Source: Toxoplasma gondii ME49 | Lineage: Eukaryota; Apicomplexa; Conoidasida; Eucoccidiorida; Sarcocystidae | NCBI RefSeq assembly: GCF_000006565.2 | Contig: NC_031473.1 | Location: forward strand, 3,388,134-3,452,133 | Length of the DNA: 64,000 nucleotides | Direction of reading: 5' to 3' | Part shown: positions 1 to 13,700 of the stretch, in pieces | Numbering within the stretch: the first letter of the stretch is position 1 | How the letters are laid out: each line of letters begins with the position of its first letter | Notes under the pieces: generated by a model | What the model saw: only the letters and a program-made list of their open reading frames with translations | Databases searched by the model: none | Told to the model about the DNA's origin: nothing | Made by a program: the position numbers and the translations under genes

Positions 1-59
1 AAACGCTCTACAAGGCGGTGGGTAAAGGCGATATACAGAGACGGTCAGGAGTCCCCCAG

Positions 60-708
60 CTACACAGCAAGCCAAATCGGCATTTGAGAGGCATCTGCGA
101 CGTTCAGGAGCACCGGAATGGCTGCGTGCTGCAATCCGTGAAGAATCCGATAAAATGAAATGCCACGAATCGTCCTAACTTCACAGCATATGCGCAGAGC
201 AAATCTCAGGGAAGCCGAGAAAGGGTGAAGCAGAGAAAAACTCGACAGAAGCAGCAGCACCCAAGAATCCGTGCTCTGTAGGATTGCAGCAGCATTTTCC
301 TTCTATTGCCATTTGTTTTCGCAAACCTCAGAAACCGCTTGTCGACTTACCTGCAGGGAAGGTCGTTCCAAAAGTTCCCCGGCACTCGCGCGTTTTCGGG
401 GATCTCTTTGGAGCATGAGATTTGCCAAGGCCTGGATCTCCGAAGAGAAGACTTCCGGCAACGGAGCAATCTGCAGAAATGCGAGGGAAAACAGGAAAAA
501 CGAGTGAGCAAACGAAAGCGACCAACATCTGAGACATACAAGAGCATCCGGTTGAAGCTGAAACAGATACTCAAACACAAAAGGGACTGTTTACATGCGA
601 GACAGAATCGTACCCCTGCATTTTGACACGCAGATATACCACAATGCATTTGTCTACTTCCATCCGTAACACACATATTTGTAGACGTATGTGGATGTAC
701 ATTTGTAC

Positions 709-749
<41 letters not shown>

Positions 750-3700
750 TATGTAAACGGACGCGTTGGCGTGGAATGGAGACTGCCCCGCAGATGCATG
801 TGCAGTCAGAAGAGGTCCTCCGGCTGTTTAACCGATGAGATGCTCCCGGCTTATATTTCGGTGCACACACCACTTGGTAACTGCTTTTTCATGGCAGGCA
901 AGAGCGTTGTCGTCTTGTGTTTCACCTGCATGTTCTGAATTTTGTAGCAGAGGTCAGGGATTGAGGTGGCCATGTGAAAAGGAGTTCGGAAAGTAGCCAT
1001 TTCATAGAGAACGCAGCCGGCAGCCCAGATGTCGCTTGCGGTCGCGTATGGGTTTCCCTGCACAGGGAGAAAACGATTTTCGATGTCTGACGAAGCGCAC
1101 AGCTTGTGCCCACCGGCTTTGTCGAAACAGGTGAAAAGGGAGGGTACGAAAAGCGAACGGACGAAGAAAAACTTCACCCGCCAGCGTCGTGTCAGGGCGA
1201 GGCAGGCCTCCAGACGTTCAGAAGTCTCACGCAAAAAACCTGAGTTGATCTTGCTGCTATTTTGTGTGCTCAGTGCGTTTCTCTTCCGCTTCCTGTGTTT
1301 TTCAAAAAGACTCTTGGTCCTCGGTTCACAGAAAATACAGGCAAGGACGCGTGAGGGGTCTTTTCAGAATCGGCGCGGGATGGACAGAAAACAACAGGGG
1401 AAGCATGCGAGAAACTCTCAGAGGTGATGAGTCCCGGTACGATGAGACGGATACAAAATCCAGAGTCTATGTCTTAAGTCACGCACTTTGTTTCACGAGG
1501 TGTGTAACTTCGACGAATCTGTCGGTATGGTCGAAGTACAGTCTCGGCAAGGTATCGATGAGAATGTTCGCTCGCCTTGCAAAGGCTCTTTCAGGCGTTT
1601 CCTTCTCTTTGAAAAGTTCCTCTCTTTCTGGGAATATGTTCTTTCATTTTTCTTCTACGTTTTCCTGTGAGTCTCACCGCACACAACTCCGGGCTCAAGT
1701 AGTAAGGGCTGCCGATGAACGTGTTCGCTTGCGCATTTGTGTAATCCAGAAGTTTGCTGATGCCAAAGTCAGCGAGGCGAATGCGCCCGTCCCAGTCGAC
1801 GAGCAAATTCTGACTCTTTATATCTTGCAGGGAAGAAAGACAGGGAAAAAAGAGACTCCTTTGCTTTCAGAGAGACAGAGAAAAGACAGTTAAGACACAC
1901 CGACATGTGCACCGGCGTGCCCAGATTCAAGCGGATAGCCTTTTGTAGGTTGACGCACATGGTCGAGACGATGAGGCGGTCGCTTGCTTTGTTGACAAGA
2001 TGTCAATAGCGCTAAAAGCAGCCCGATAGAAAAGAGCACAACGGCGTAAAACGCGATCGCACTTTCTTCCTGGACAAAGACGGAAACTCTTGTCGGAACG
2101 TGTTGCTTGAAGCTTCCTGCTTTCGTTACACAGGAGAGTTCACCTTGGTTATCTCTGTGCTGTAAACGGCAACTAGCTGTCTACGTGAAGCGTTTGGAGT
2201 CTCCGTGTGTTTCCACGACTTTGGCCAGACTGGCGCGGAATGATACCGGAGTAGGCAATGCATAGATCAGCCCTAAACTCGCATTTTACCACGAGAGAAA
2301 GCAGGCCACCACCGTCGTTTCTTTCCTCAGAACTATGCAGCAGTGCTGACCTCGATGAATGATTTTGTGGCTGTGGATGTGTTTCAGAGCCATGAGAATC
2401 TGAGCGAGCCATCGGAGAATTTGTGCTTCTTTGAACGGCTTTCGAGTCCGGCTTTGCTTTTCGATTACGCCTGCGAGGTCTCCGTCTGTAAAGAAACAGG
2501 AGGAGCAAGAAAAATGCATCATGCCGAAAGAGAGAAAGTTTCAGCTGCTCTTGGATTCATCTTTTGATCCCCGTCTACCGGACTGTTTGTGTTGGTGGCA
2601 GAGCAGAGTCAAGATTAAGACTGTGGTAAACCGCTCACGTTGGGGTTCACATGCATGCCAAATCGAAGATACGAAAAAGAACCGGCCAGACAGCTAAATA
2701 CAGTTGACGGTTGACAGTTTATGCGCAAGCGCGGAGGCAGCCTTTCTACAGCTCTTGCTCAACCAAGAAACAGGACTTCTTTTTCTGTTGTCCGGTGGAG
2801 ACCACCAGAGAGTCCTCAAGTGAAGATGAGAGACTTCTAGCGTCTGTCATCAGCAGCTGAAGATAAAACATTGTCATGACACGTCGATGCAGAAGGTGAA
2901 CTTATAGACGCAGGGCAAACAACTCGAACCAATGAACTGCTGCTGCCATCGCACCTCCTTGCTGGCTTCTCGCCCTCCTTGCACAGGAAGCAAAACCGCA
3001 ATCAGAGAGTGGTACAAGTGTGTTGCGAACGTGAAGATATATCGTATATTTTCCATTACCACACTATAAAGATAGATGCGACGAGTTTATACGTACACAT
3101 TGCTATAACTTGAATCGAATAAACAGAGACAGAAGAGGACCTAAGATACTGCTGAAGACTCCAGACATAAAGAAGACGGACACCCGAGTGTTCTATGGCT
3201 GCTGTAACCCCCTACCCTGCTGAACTCCTTTTACACAGGTAGGTTAGGCAGCTGCATGCGTTCAGACTTGAATCGCAATTCTGTGTCGGTTTGTGACGAT
3301 GCATAGACTTCCTTTTACTCTTCCAAATCAGTAGACAGACTATGGGGATAAAGAAACGCGTTAGAGTTTCATGTCCTAGATTTACCGGCACAATAATTCA
3401 TGACGATGTTCAAAGTGTTTCCTTCCATGAAACTGTCAAGGTACCGAACGACAAACGGGTGCTCAAGCCGAGCAAGGAGCTGCAAAAAAGGAATGTCAGA
3501 AACAAGAGTTCTGAAAGCCTTCTTTCTGCTGTTTCTCTGCTCTTCGTTTTTTCTAACGGGCATTTCTCAAACGTTTTTTCATTCACTCAGAGAGGCAACT
3601 CCCCAGGTTCACGAAGAAGGCGAGTGCAGATGTGATTTTGTTTCCACCCTAAGGGCACATGAATGTCCATCTAATTCTCTAAGGCACCTGCGGCTGCGTT

Positions 3701-4569
3701 GCTGCACCTTCTGAATAACTGGACCTGACGCCGGAATTTCCTGCAGATGGCACAGAAAGCGGATTTTTCAAAGTTACAGCGTTGGACGGACCTGAACTTC
3801 AGTTACGCACGATTGTCGTTCCTTCGCTGTCATTCGCGAAACGTCAATGACTTTTATTACACATCTGCGAGAATCACAAAACAGGCAAGGCGCATCGAGA
3901 TCTTTTGGTGGTCGTCCAAATCCGACCCTTCCACATAGAACAGTTTGCGTCACCCGAGCAACACAGTGAGCTAAATGGATACAAAGATCGCGACACGCAC
4001 TCTGGAATTCACGCACACAAGGTACATCACGATGTTCAGTCGATTTCTGGGCTGAACTGGCGGTTTGTTTCAGTGCCCAAGGCGGAGCAGCACAGCAACT
4101 CTTCCCACCAAATGCACAAGATGCCTCTGAAGCATATATAAACGCAGGAGTGATACCTGTAGTTATTTGAAGTACAAAGGTGGTGCAAAGCTCGCCGTTA
4201 ACTTAGTTACGATACAAGGTCCTTGCTGGTTAGCCGGTAAGACGACGAACCTAGAACGAGGTATGGTGGAGAAAAAAAACGAGGATTCACACTGGAGGTG
4301 TCGTTTTCTCTCCGTGTCAACACGCGTTGTGCCGGCTTCGTCCAGAAATTACCCTCTTGTGGCTGAGACAGAAGATATTTTACGGTTCTTTCAAGTTCCA
4401 CATGACTTTACAAGCGGGCGTTTTTCCGCAGATAACGGCACATCGACGAACCCCCCGATCTGGATATTCCAAGGGTGACAACTCACTTGTTTCCATCGAA
4501 ATCGCGAGCGAGGAAAGCGGTCCCGTAGGCGCCTTCCCCGATTGCCTCGAGACAGGTGTATTTCTCCAT
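60..4569 (-). CDS. NEK (NIMA-related) Ser/Thr protein kinase
   Basis: Eight exons in transcription order: 4569-4487, 3864-3792, 3479-3386, 2485-2351, 1823-1678, 1057-926, 470-351, and a probable last exon 128-60. All joins keep phase and give about 283 residues. The protein starts MEKYTCLEAIGEGAYGTAF, which places the glycine loop directly after the start Met, as in NEK2-like kinases. The ATP-anchoring Lys is in CVIKVIDV, the alpha-C Glu in VTEVQLL, and the hinge reads MNYCADGDL, typical of NEKs. The HRD motif is split by an intron (IIHR then DIKSQN). DFG is in LADFGISKLL and the activation segment has GSPYYLSPEL. The C-lobe includes SDIWAAGCVLYEM and RDPRKRASAGELL. The family phosphorylates proteins in centrosome, spindle and cilium control. 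The protein is essentially a bare kinase domain with a tail of about 22 residues. The last exon rests only on a TTGCAG acceptor and a compatible phase; the transcript could instead continue to the left of the window. Confidence 0.88.
712..746. repeat. (TA)n microsatellite
   Basis: About 17 uninterrupted TA units lie in the intron between the sixth and seventh exons of the NEK kinase. The same kind of tract recurs across the window: near 10720-10744, 10904-10924, 14217-14233, 14514-14547, 14703-14718, 17033-17054, 17070-17092, 26132-26164, 28048-28090, 28233-28268, 42001-42022, 61013-61037, 63617-63634, 63716-63738 and 63748-63771. All of these are in introns or spacers and none is in an exon. 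Confidence 0.95.
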
Positions 4570-6249
4570 TTTCGCTTCCTTGAAATCTTTGCGCAAGGGG
4601 CAAAGAATGCAGACTTTGAGCACGCGAAACTAGAAGCTGCAAGTACACTGAGAAGACAAACGCCGACCGCTCTGGTGACGCAACGCGTTTAACGCAGGCA
4701 ATCGCAGATCAGGTTGTAGATTTAAGACGCGCCAAACTCTCGCAGAAACAAGCATAACATGCGGCCTTTTGCCGTCCGATAAAAAACCACCGGTACACAC
4801 GAGAGCGATTTCCACCTACAAAAGTTTTTGACGAGGATATCCCAGGCACAAGACTCGCGAAAAAAGGGCACGCAAAGAGCCACTTTACGTCAAGCATATT
4901 CGCACAACTCCTCCAAGTCGCCAAGGTCGCCTTCCACGTAGATGTCGAGCGATGGGAAGAACGGCCGAAAAGCCACTCCTTGCTTCTCCACTGTTTTTCG
5001 CTTGAAAAAGACGAGAAGTCGAGCGCCACGGAGTCACTCGTGAACAATGGTCTCGCTCTGTCAGTGTCAAAAGGAAGTCCCTGTCTTTCCTGTCTGTGTC
5101 AGTTTTCAGCTCCTGACAACTATCCAAAACACATGTGGAAAAAGTTGCCTGGCCCCGCATAAGTAAATGAGCAAATCTGCGTCTATTTAAAGGGAAGGAT
5201 AAATCTATGTTTGTCTACATCAAGGCAGAAGTGTAGGCTCATGCATAATTGTAGATGGAAAACATGTCATTTTTCAGACATGGACAGAGAAATGCGGGTG
5301 TTTATATGAATACACGGATAGAGAAATGTGCCTCCTTGTCTCTATTCCCCAGTTCAGAGAGATCGAAGTTGTGTGCCTGGCGGAGGGTGGCAAACGCAAA
5401 GGCCGAGAGGAGGATTTATCCGCACGAGGAGATTCTCTTTTTCAGAATCCGACAAAATCGAGAGCAGTCAGACAACCAAGACAAACGCTTTCAGAGATGC
5501 GAAACCTTTCTGATACACTCGAGCGTTTCACACACAAAGCGACCATTCATTCACACCTACGCATGCAGTAGACGCACAGAGAGTCTCGCCAAAACGAAGG
5601 TAGATGTATCTTGAGATGCTTGCAGGCGATTCTCAAAGATACGGAGGGGACGTAGCGATTCTGATATTTGCAGCACCTGACACGGTAATCACGAAATGCC
5701 CAGGAGAACTCCAACCTAAAGAACGCAGACAGTCTCGAAGTAAACCATACGAAATACATACAACGACACAGATGTGTATAGCGATGTGATGGTGGACACG
5801 GACGAATTGGTTTTCGTTTTTTTCGCGCCGCGTTCATATTTCCGAAAAGGACGCCTCCAATAGAGAGGCGCTTCGATGTTCTCTTTGTTCCTCTTCCATA
5901 TTCAACCTCCAGAGTAAGGACGCCACAGGATCCTTCTCTGACAAACAAAACGCAGGTTTGCCTCTGATTACTGGTATGTGTGCCTGGAACTCGTTAAAAA
6001 ATCCCTCGTTGCTTTCGAGACTGCGCCGTTTGAAGAAGACAACTGGGACCTGTTCAGCGCTACCTGTCACTCGACGCGTTCAAAGCTCTCTATATTTTCC
6101 TCTCTCTCTTCCTACACCCACGTACAAACACACATGCATCTACGCACATATAAATATATATGAATGCACATATAGATAGATATACCAAGATATATAAATA
6201 AAAATCGTTCTATATATATGCTCATACATCTAGCTTTTTCCTTATATAC

Positions 6250-6288
<39 letters not shown>

Positions 6289-6374
6289 TAACGTGCCTGT
6301 GTGGCTTTCGAGTCTGTGCATTGCCTTTGACTACAGATTTCCTTGCCCTTTGTCTTCTGGTTTCCTGGAAGGAG
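4570..6374. promoter_or_regulatory. Divergent spacer between the NEK kinase and PUS7 genes
   Basis: This 1.8 kb stretch separates the minus-strand kinase start from the plus-strand PUS7 start, so it should hold both 5' leaders and promoters. Only short, mutually overlapping ORFs are present, without family motifs. Minus-strand ORF 5834-6070 is the longest smooth reading frame, but it has no recognisable domain and no clear splice link to the kinase. The right part is AT-rich, with a TA microsatellite at 6254-6286. I see no TATA box or defined initiator, as is usual in this group. Confidence 0.5.
6254..6286. repeat. (TA)n microsatellite upstream of PUS7
   Basis: An uninterrupted run of about 16 TA units sits some 90 bases before the first in-frame ATG of the PUS7 gene, within a wider AT-rich tract from about 6140 to 6290. 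Confidence 0.95.
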
Positions 6375-9300
6375 ATGCCTCATGACGCCCGTCACTACCA
6401 AGACGAAGAGCTCCGGAAAGTCTCCTCATCATGGAAAACTGTAGAGACTCTTCTTGTCTTCACAACTCATTTGCAGATTTTGCGGAAGCCCTCTTTTCGT
6501 ATGGAGACACTCGAGCAGGGAAAGAGCGTTCTGCGCGGCACTGCGCGCCTTTGCGTACAACTCTGCGGTCTCTTTACACTTGCTTTTTTATGGATACCTT
6601 GTCTGCCATCTCTCTTCTCTTCCTCTCCAGAAACTTTTTTTTTCACTGGAAAAACTGCCTCTCCAGATCCTCTGTCTGTCTGGGGAGGAATCCAGTGTCC
6701 AGACACTCAACGGGTGGACTCTCTGTGTCCGCGTTTGCATCTTCTCTTCGGTCTCCTCCGCTCGCGCCTTCCAAATCCTCTTTTTTCGACTGCATCTTTT
6801 TCTCTTCCTTTTCTTGTCGACTGGCGGGACGCATTTTCCGCGGACGAAATGAGGCCTTTGTTTCTCCTCCGTGCCCCTCGTGGCTCTAGTCCTGCGGCGG
6901 CAGAGACACCGCAGCAGTCCTGTCTCGGCTTCTCTCGCTTCGATGACAAAAAAAGTCAGAAATGTTCCAACTTTCTCTCGCCGGAAAGGTCACCTTTTTC
7001 TTTTGTTCGTTTCAGATACATGCGAAACAGGAATAACCGCAAAACACACTCTTCCACTACAGATCCCTGCTGCCAGCCTTCTCTCCCCTACTCCTCTTCT
7101 TCTTTTTCCACTTCTTCTTTTTCCACTTTATCCTCTTCTTCTTCTTTTTCCACTGTATCCTCTTCTTCTTTCTCTTCCTTTTCGGACTCTTTCCGTCGCG
7201 GGTCTTCTTCGCGTTTTTCGATGCCGACTCTTGCGCGTTTCTTCCCTTTTTCTCGCTCTCCCAATGCCCGGTTCTCTCGCTCTGCGTTCTCCTCCAACGC
7301 CTTTGCGGCCTGGCGAGAGCCTCCCGTTCTGCAGCTTCGCGGAGTTCAAGCGCCTCGCACTCTTCTTCCAGAAGTCGCAGATGGGGAAGGAGTCCCGAGG
7401 CTCTTCGATGAGCAAGCCTGTGCGCCTCCTGCAATCGCCACAGAGTCTCTCTCTTCCCAGCCACTTTCCCCTTCTTCCTCTTTGTTGTCTCCGCCTCCAT
7501 CTTCTCGTCTCCCCCCGTCTCTTCCTTCTTCTGCTTTCGCTTCTTCTCGCTTCTCCCCGGGAGAAGATGAAGAACTGTACACGGAGACAGAGATAGGAGC
7601 GGGAGCGTTCGTGTCAGAAAGGCCCTCCAAACTGGAAGGCGTCATTCGCTACAGAAGCGAAGATTTTGTTGTGAGAGAGGTAGGCGAAGACGGGAAAGTG
7701 TGTCCTCTCGACCTCGGGTGTAATGACACCTCAGGCCTCGAGCGCCTCGACGCCCGACGCGAGGCTCTCCTCCGGTCTCTTCACGCTCACCGTCAACATG
7801 CGTTTCGTCCTCATCCTTCTGCGCCAGTACATGCGTCTTCCTCTCGATCTTCTCACTGCTCTTCTTCGTCTTGGTCTCCTCCTGAATCCTCTTCCTCTTC
7901 TCCTTCTTCTTTGTCTCCTGGCTTTTCTGTGGAGACAGGAGAGACAGAGGACAACGCGACATTCGTTTCCGACGTTGGAGAGCCTGTGCGGAGTCGCGAA
8001 GCCGTTGAGAGGGAGGTGGCTGCGCTCTCCTCTGTCCGATTCATTCTGACTAAACACAACCGCGAAACGCCAGGTGAGTCTAGGAGAGAGAAACCTTAAA
8101 AAGAGAAGAAACGTCCGGGGAACCGACAGAGGTGGCTAGGAAGGCACAAAGGGGCAGGCATCGATGAGGAATAAAGGAAACGCTCACGAAAATGCTGAAC
8201 TTTAACATTTTCATCTTTCTCTGAGCTTCCCCTGGAGGTGCATGGGGCAAGAAACAGAGAGAGAGAGAGAGTAGGGTAACAGTGCAGAGGAGGAGAGATC
8301 CGAGCTGAGGAGCGTCGTCGTGCATTTTTCTCTTCCCTTAAACGCGACCGTCGGTGTGATTCCCTGTGGGAAGAGAGAGGGAGAGGCGACGCCTTCTCTT
8401 GGCAAACTTTTTGTTGTCAATAGTTCTCCCGAGAGTTCTGTGACGCACCTCTCTTGCGGCTTTCGACGTCCCGCAGGACTCTTGGGTTTCAACAAGCAGC
8501 CGTTTCCTGGGTGTATGTACACCACGAGGTGGCCAGCTGACATCGATGCTCCTAGTGTATACACCCAAAGAAAGAGGAAGAACACCATGATGCATGTTAG
8601 TCCAAACTCCCAGGACAACGTTTACTGCAGAAGCGTCGATGCAGAACTTGGCCAAAACTGGAAAGCTTGGGCATGTCGAGGATTGCATCGCCGATCACCG
8701 GAAAGAAAACGTCCACGGTCTAGATGATTTTCCTAACCGGCTGTTCACACTCTTGTCATTTTTGTCTTTTCTCTGCTTTCTCAGAAGCACTGGAGGTTCT
8801 TGCCCGCGTGACAGGAGTCGACATCAAACGCTTTTCCTTCGCAGGTATGAAGGACAGACGCGCCGTCACTTCACAGTGGATTGCCTGCTCCAATCCTCTT
8901 CCTCTTCCTCCTCTTGCGTCGCGACCTCCTTCCCTTTCCTCTCCTCTTTCTGCTTCTTCCTCCTCTTCTCCCTCTTCTTCTCTGTCTCCTTCTACGTGGA
9001 GAGACAGAGCAGGCGAGATGCTGGAAAGGCAAGACAAACTGCGACGTGAGAGGGCGTCAGAGGCTCTCGCTCTTCCTTCATTCCTATCGGACACAACAGA
9101 CGCGTCTCTCTCTGCGTCGGCTTCTCTCCAGCGTCCCCGCGTCTCTGCACCTTCTTTGTCTGTCTTGCCTCCGTCTCCTATTTGTGGGGACAAGCCGGTC
9201 TTCGAGCCTCCCTCCTCTCCTCCGTCAACTTCTTCGTCGGCTTCCTCTTCTTCTCCTCCTCTGTCGCCGCTGAAAACGCCTTCCAGTGGGCGAGTCGAAG

Positions 9301-10713
9301 AGACTCAAGACTCGCGGGGACAGCCTGGCGACTCAGCTCTCTGTAGTACATGTGCGCCGATTCAGGAGAGCGAAAATCCGGAACCGATCTTCACCGCCGA
9401 GCTCGCCAAGAAGGCCATGCAACATCCTTCCTGGGACGCCTGCGTAAGCAGAGACGCGCGATCAGCCTTCAATTCCGCATTCCAGGCGCGCTTCACTCAT
9501 TTCAGATCAACAAAAAAGCAGCTCTCTGTGTATCGATCCATCTATCTATATCTGTCTTCATCGATCTCTGTATCTACCTGCAGGTCTATGTCTGTGCATC
9601 GAGCTGTATTTGTCTCTCTATACAGCTCTATATATCTCGATCTCTATGCATTCCTTTCTATACAACTATATCCACCTGTACATCATTATCGAGCTGTGGA
9701 TCTATCGCGACGTCTACATATAGAGTAGTGGGTGTGCGACGTTGTTTTTTCTTGTCGTCCGTCGCTTGTCACTGGAGGAAACGCGTGCATGTGTGAGTCT
9801 CCACGCAGATCCGTCGTCCTTCATTTTGTCTTTTATTTCATATCTTCAGAAAGAGATTTTATGAATGTCAAGAATGCCTTTAGAGCACGACGAGGCGTGA
9901 CGGGGGAAACGATGGACTTTTATCCTACGTGGTTGGTCTGCCTGTGAAAAACGCCAATGCATGCAGCCGTTTGAAGTCCGAATGAATACAAGTATAGATA
10001 TTCGTAAATCGACTGTAAATCAATATTTAGGTTAACCTGCGTATCGGTCCACGTTTCTGCAGCTCTCAGTTTCTGCAGCGACCTGGTTTTGTGTCCGTCT
10101 ATGTTGATAAAGACCTTTTTGAAAAAGAATCTTTTTGTCGCTGCGCTACCTCTCTCTCTATATCCACATATATATATATATATATTTATATATTTATATG
10201 CGGTTGTGACACTGCTTTCAGATTGGGGTTCTTGTTTGTTTTTTTTCGAAAAAGGTTTTCTGAGAACATTATTTTCCCTGCAGGTCTCTTGGAGTCACTT
10301 CGAGCCCGGCGAAGTCCACCTTGGATGCTTGGGAGGAAACCGATTCTCCATTCTTTTGAGAAATGTTCGAATTAAAACTGAAAACTCGGGACCTTCTCCT
10401 CCTTCCTCTTCTTCGTCCCTTTCTCATGATTCATTGGTGTCGTCGTCTGCGGTTTCTTCATCGTTCTCCTCCCTCCCAGCTGGATCGACATCTGGATTTT
10501 CGAGGAGTTCTAAGGCTCTGAGAAGTTCCTCTGAGGAGGAAAATCCTCTATTTGAAGAGGAGCGACTCGCGGCGCTGACGACGGAGGCTGCGGAGGCAAT
10601 CCAGAAGTTCGGATTCATCAATTACTTCGGGTACTCTCAGTCTTTCCTTTTCTTTCCTCACTCTGATTCTCTCTTCAACACATCTGCCGGTTTACCCCTG
10701 CACTGATAGAGAG

Positions 10714-10744
<31 letters not shown>

Positions 10745-13700
10745 TTCCTTCATGTTTCACGGTTTTCCGTAAACATGCATATACATCTAGACATGTCTAT
10801 ATTCAAAACACAAGCAAAAGTATGCATCTATACACTTATAAATGCCTACATCTACATAAGCAAACAAAGCCCCCACACGCACTCATCTAAGCATGTATGC
10901 AAATATATATATATATATATATATGCATATGTATATTTAGGTACATAAATGCATATATAGAGAGACTATGTACTCAGAGATCTGATTCGTATATGTGATA
11001 CATATACTTGCTTCCAGATCCGATGCGACCATTCACACGAGCTTGTGTCTATTTCGGAAGAAAGAGAAGCAGTTTTTTTCAGAGGCTTGCATGGATGCAT
11101 GCTCATCAGCGTTTCTGAAAGAGAGCCAAGTGCTGCGAGACAGCGGAGAATTCGAGAAAGATATCAGAAATGCTGAACAGTCTTGTCAGTGCATGCAAGC
11201 GTTCGTGAAGACACAGAGTCGCCTATTCTTACATCTCGTTTTCTCCTTCCGAACTGATTTCCTCGTCCGTCTCCGTGCGACTCTCTCCTCCCGTGTGTCT
11301 CTGCGCCAGGTTCATTCCCGCAGGTGATTTCGATTTTCTTCTTTTTCTTCTCCCTTTCCTCTTCTTTCTCGCGCGCAGCCTGGGCTTCTCGCCTGTGAAA
11401 TTTATTTAATTTTCTCTTCGTTCCCATTTTTTCTCTTCCGCTTTTCTCCGCCTGTCCCTCCTGTTCTACCTTTGTGAAATGTATTTTTCTTTTTTTCGAC
11501 TGCTCTCTCGACTTTAGGCCACAGCGTTTCGGCACCGGGGCGCGTCCCACTCACCACATCGGCCGAGCGTTGCTGCATCGCCAGTTCGCCCGCGTCTGCA
11601 ATTTGATTTTGAAAATTCCCGAGGCTCTTCCGGCCAAGTTCCGAGGCCGCTCAGGCCCCAGCGCGTTGCCGCATCCTGGGAACGCAGACGAAAAACCATC
11701 GCTCTCACCTCCCCCTCTTCGTCCTTCTGCATCGTCCAAACCTTCTTCGCTCCTTCCTCACTCAGATCAACCGTCTTCGTCTTCTTCGTCTTCTTCCTTC
11801 CAAGGAGCAGCATTTGTGTCGGCTCAAGAGGCATTTTGGGCTGGGGACTTTCGTCGAGCTCTCGCGTTGCTCCCTCGCCAGTGCCGGCAGGAGAGACAGA
11901 TTCTTCGCGTTCTCGCGGCTGCGCCTGCACCCGAGTGGAGACGCCGCTCGCATGCAGCGCTTTCCGGAGACGCAAACGCAGCAGACAACGCCTCGACGAA
12001 AGCGCCGTTCCCGCAGGACTGGCAGCGGCTTCCTGAGCGGGCCAAGTCGCAGGCGACGCCGCCTCGGAACTCTGCGGGGCGCGAGCGCCCCAGTAGCGCC
12101 TTCAGAGAAGGACGGTTCGAAGCCGAGTCGGTCTCCTCTTCGCTCCCTGGTGCGGGAGAAAAAGACGCGCCGAGAAGAGGCAAGAACAGAGCGCCGCGCA
12201 GGGACGATCTCCAGGAGGTCTGTGGCACCGAGTTCGCGGTTTGCGCCGAACGTGGATCGTCGAACTCGCGGAGCCTTGCGCCAGGAAGCGAGGACCGCGC
12301 GACGCGAGCGAAGTTGGAAGAGTTCGAGTGTCTCGAAGCCGTCGAGCTCGCAGCAGCGTCGGGGGCAATCTCGGAGGGTCTCGCGCGCAGAGTTGCAGCT
12401 TCTGCGTCTTTCTCTGGATCCGCGGACGGAGGGACTCGTCCACGAACGTCGCAGACACCGTTCCGCGCGCTTGCTCCTCCTCAGGCTTCGGCGTCGCCTT
12501 TCTCGGGAGAGAGAGAAATGCGCGGTGCCGGTCTGGCGAGACGGGAGGAGGTTCTGAAAGCTGTGCGAAGCATCCCTCGTCTTCAGAGACTCATCTACGT
12601 GAAGGCCTACGCCTCGTATCTCTGGAACCTCTGTGCCACAGAGAGAGCAAGAGTCTACGGACTTTGTCGCCCCGTCGTCGGGGACTTGGTCCTCGAGAAA
12701 GCTGGAAACGAGACAATGCAAAGCACCGCCGCTTCGTGCTCGTCGTCCTCTCTGCTGTTCCCCTTCGAGAGAACGGGGGAAGCGAGGCCAGACTCGCAGC
12801 GAGTTCGGTCAGACTCGCAGCGAGTTCGGTTAGACTCGCAGAGAGTTCGGCCAGACTCGCAGAGAGTTCGACTTCTCAGGACCGAAGAAGAGTGTCAATC
12901 TTTTTCGATTGCAGACGTCGTGCTGCCGCTGATTGGCGCTGGGATGGTGTTTCCAGAAAACAAAGTGGGCGAGTTTTTACGAAACCTCATGAACGAGGAA
13001 TTCCTCTGCGAGCGTCTCTATCGCCGAGAAGGTCAGTCGCCTCAGCACAGGCTCGCGCAGAGTGTCTCCTCGTTACTTAGTTCCGTTTTTGGTTAGCCCC
13101 CCAGTCTTTTGCCATCCCGTTAGTTCACTCGCTAAAGGCTCCGCACTGTCCTTACTCGAAGAAGGCTTTCGGACTCTGTGTACGTATTCGTAAATACCTC
13201 AACGCTTCTATGTTTCGACTCTCGAGGCCTAGGGCCTCTGTCGAGCATCGCACTGGCTCTGCACAGTGTCTTTGTGCTCGTCAAAAAACTCGCTCGTCAG
13301 TGTCTTCAAAGCAAAGGCGCCAGACGCGACTCGCCACGCTAACACAGACTGTTTTTCAGCTCTCTCTCTGGACTTGTCTTCTCTCTTTGGTTGTACAGAG
13401 GAACTCTTTCTCGATGCTTCCTACCGTCCCCTCCTCGCCTTCCCCCAAGATTTCTCATGCACTCTTGAGTTTTCGTCCACTCCAGCTGCATCTGCTGCTC
13501 CTCCATATGCGCCACCCTCTTCTCCTTCCTCTTCTTCTGGAGGGGAGTCTGACTCTGCTCCCGTGAGCGGCTTCAATTTGCGTCTCGACTTCACTCTTCC
13601 GCCGGGCGTCTTTGCTTCCGCGCTGCTTCGCGAGTTCATGCAGTCGCCTTTTGAGCATCCTTTCAAACAACGCAGACGCGAACTTCGAGAATTGCCGCGC

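Noticed and set aside
11762..12721. Minus-strand 319-codon Arg/Ser-rich ORF
   Set aside because: It is the reverse of the fourth PUS7 exon, whose frame carries the family motifs and joins in phase to its neighbours.
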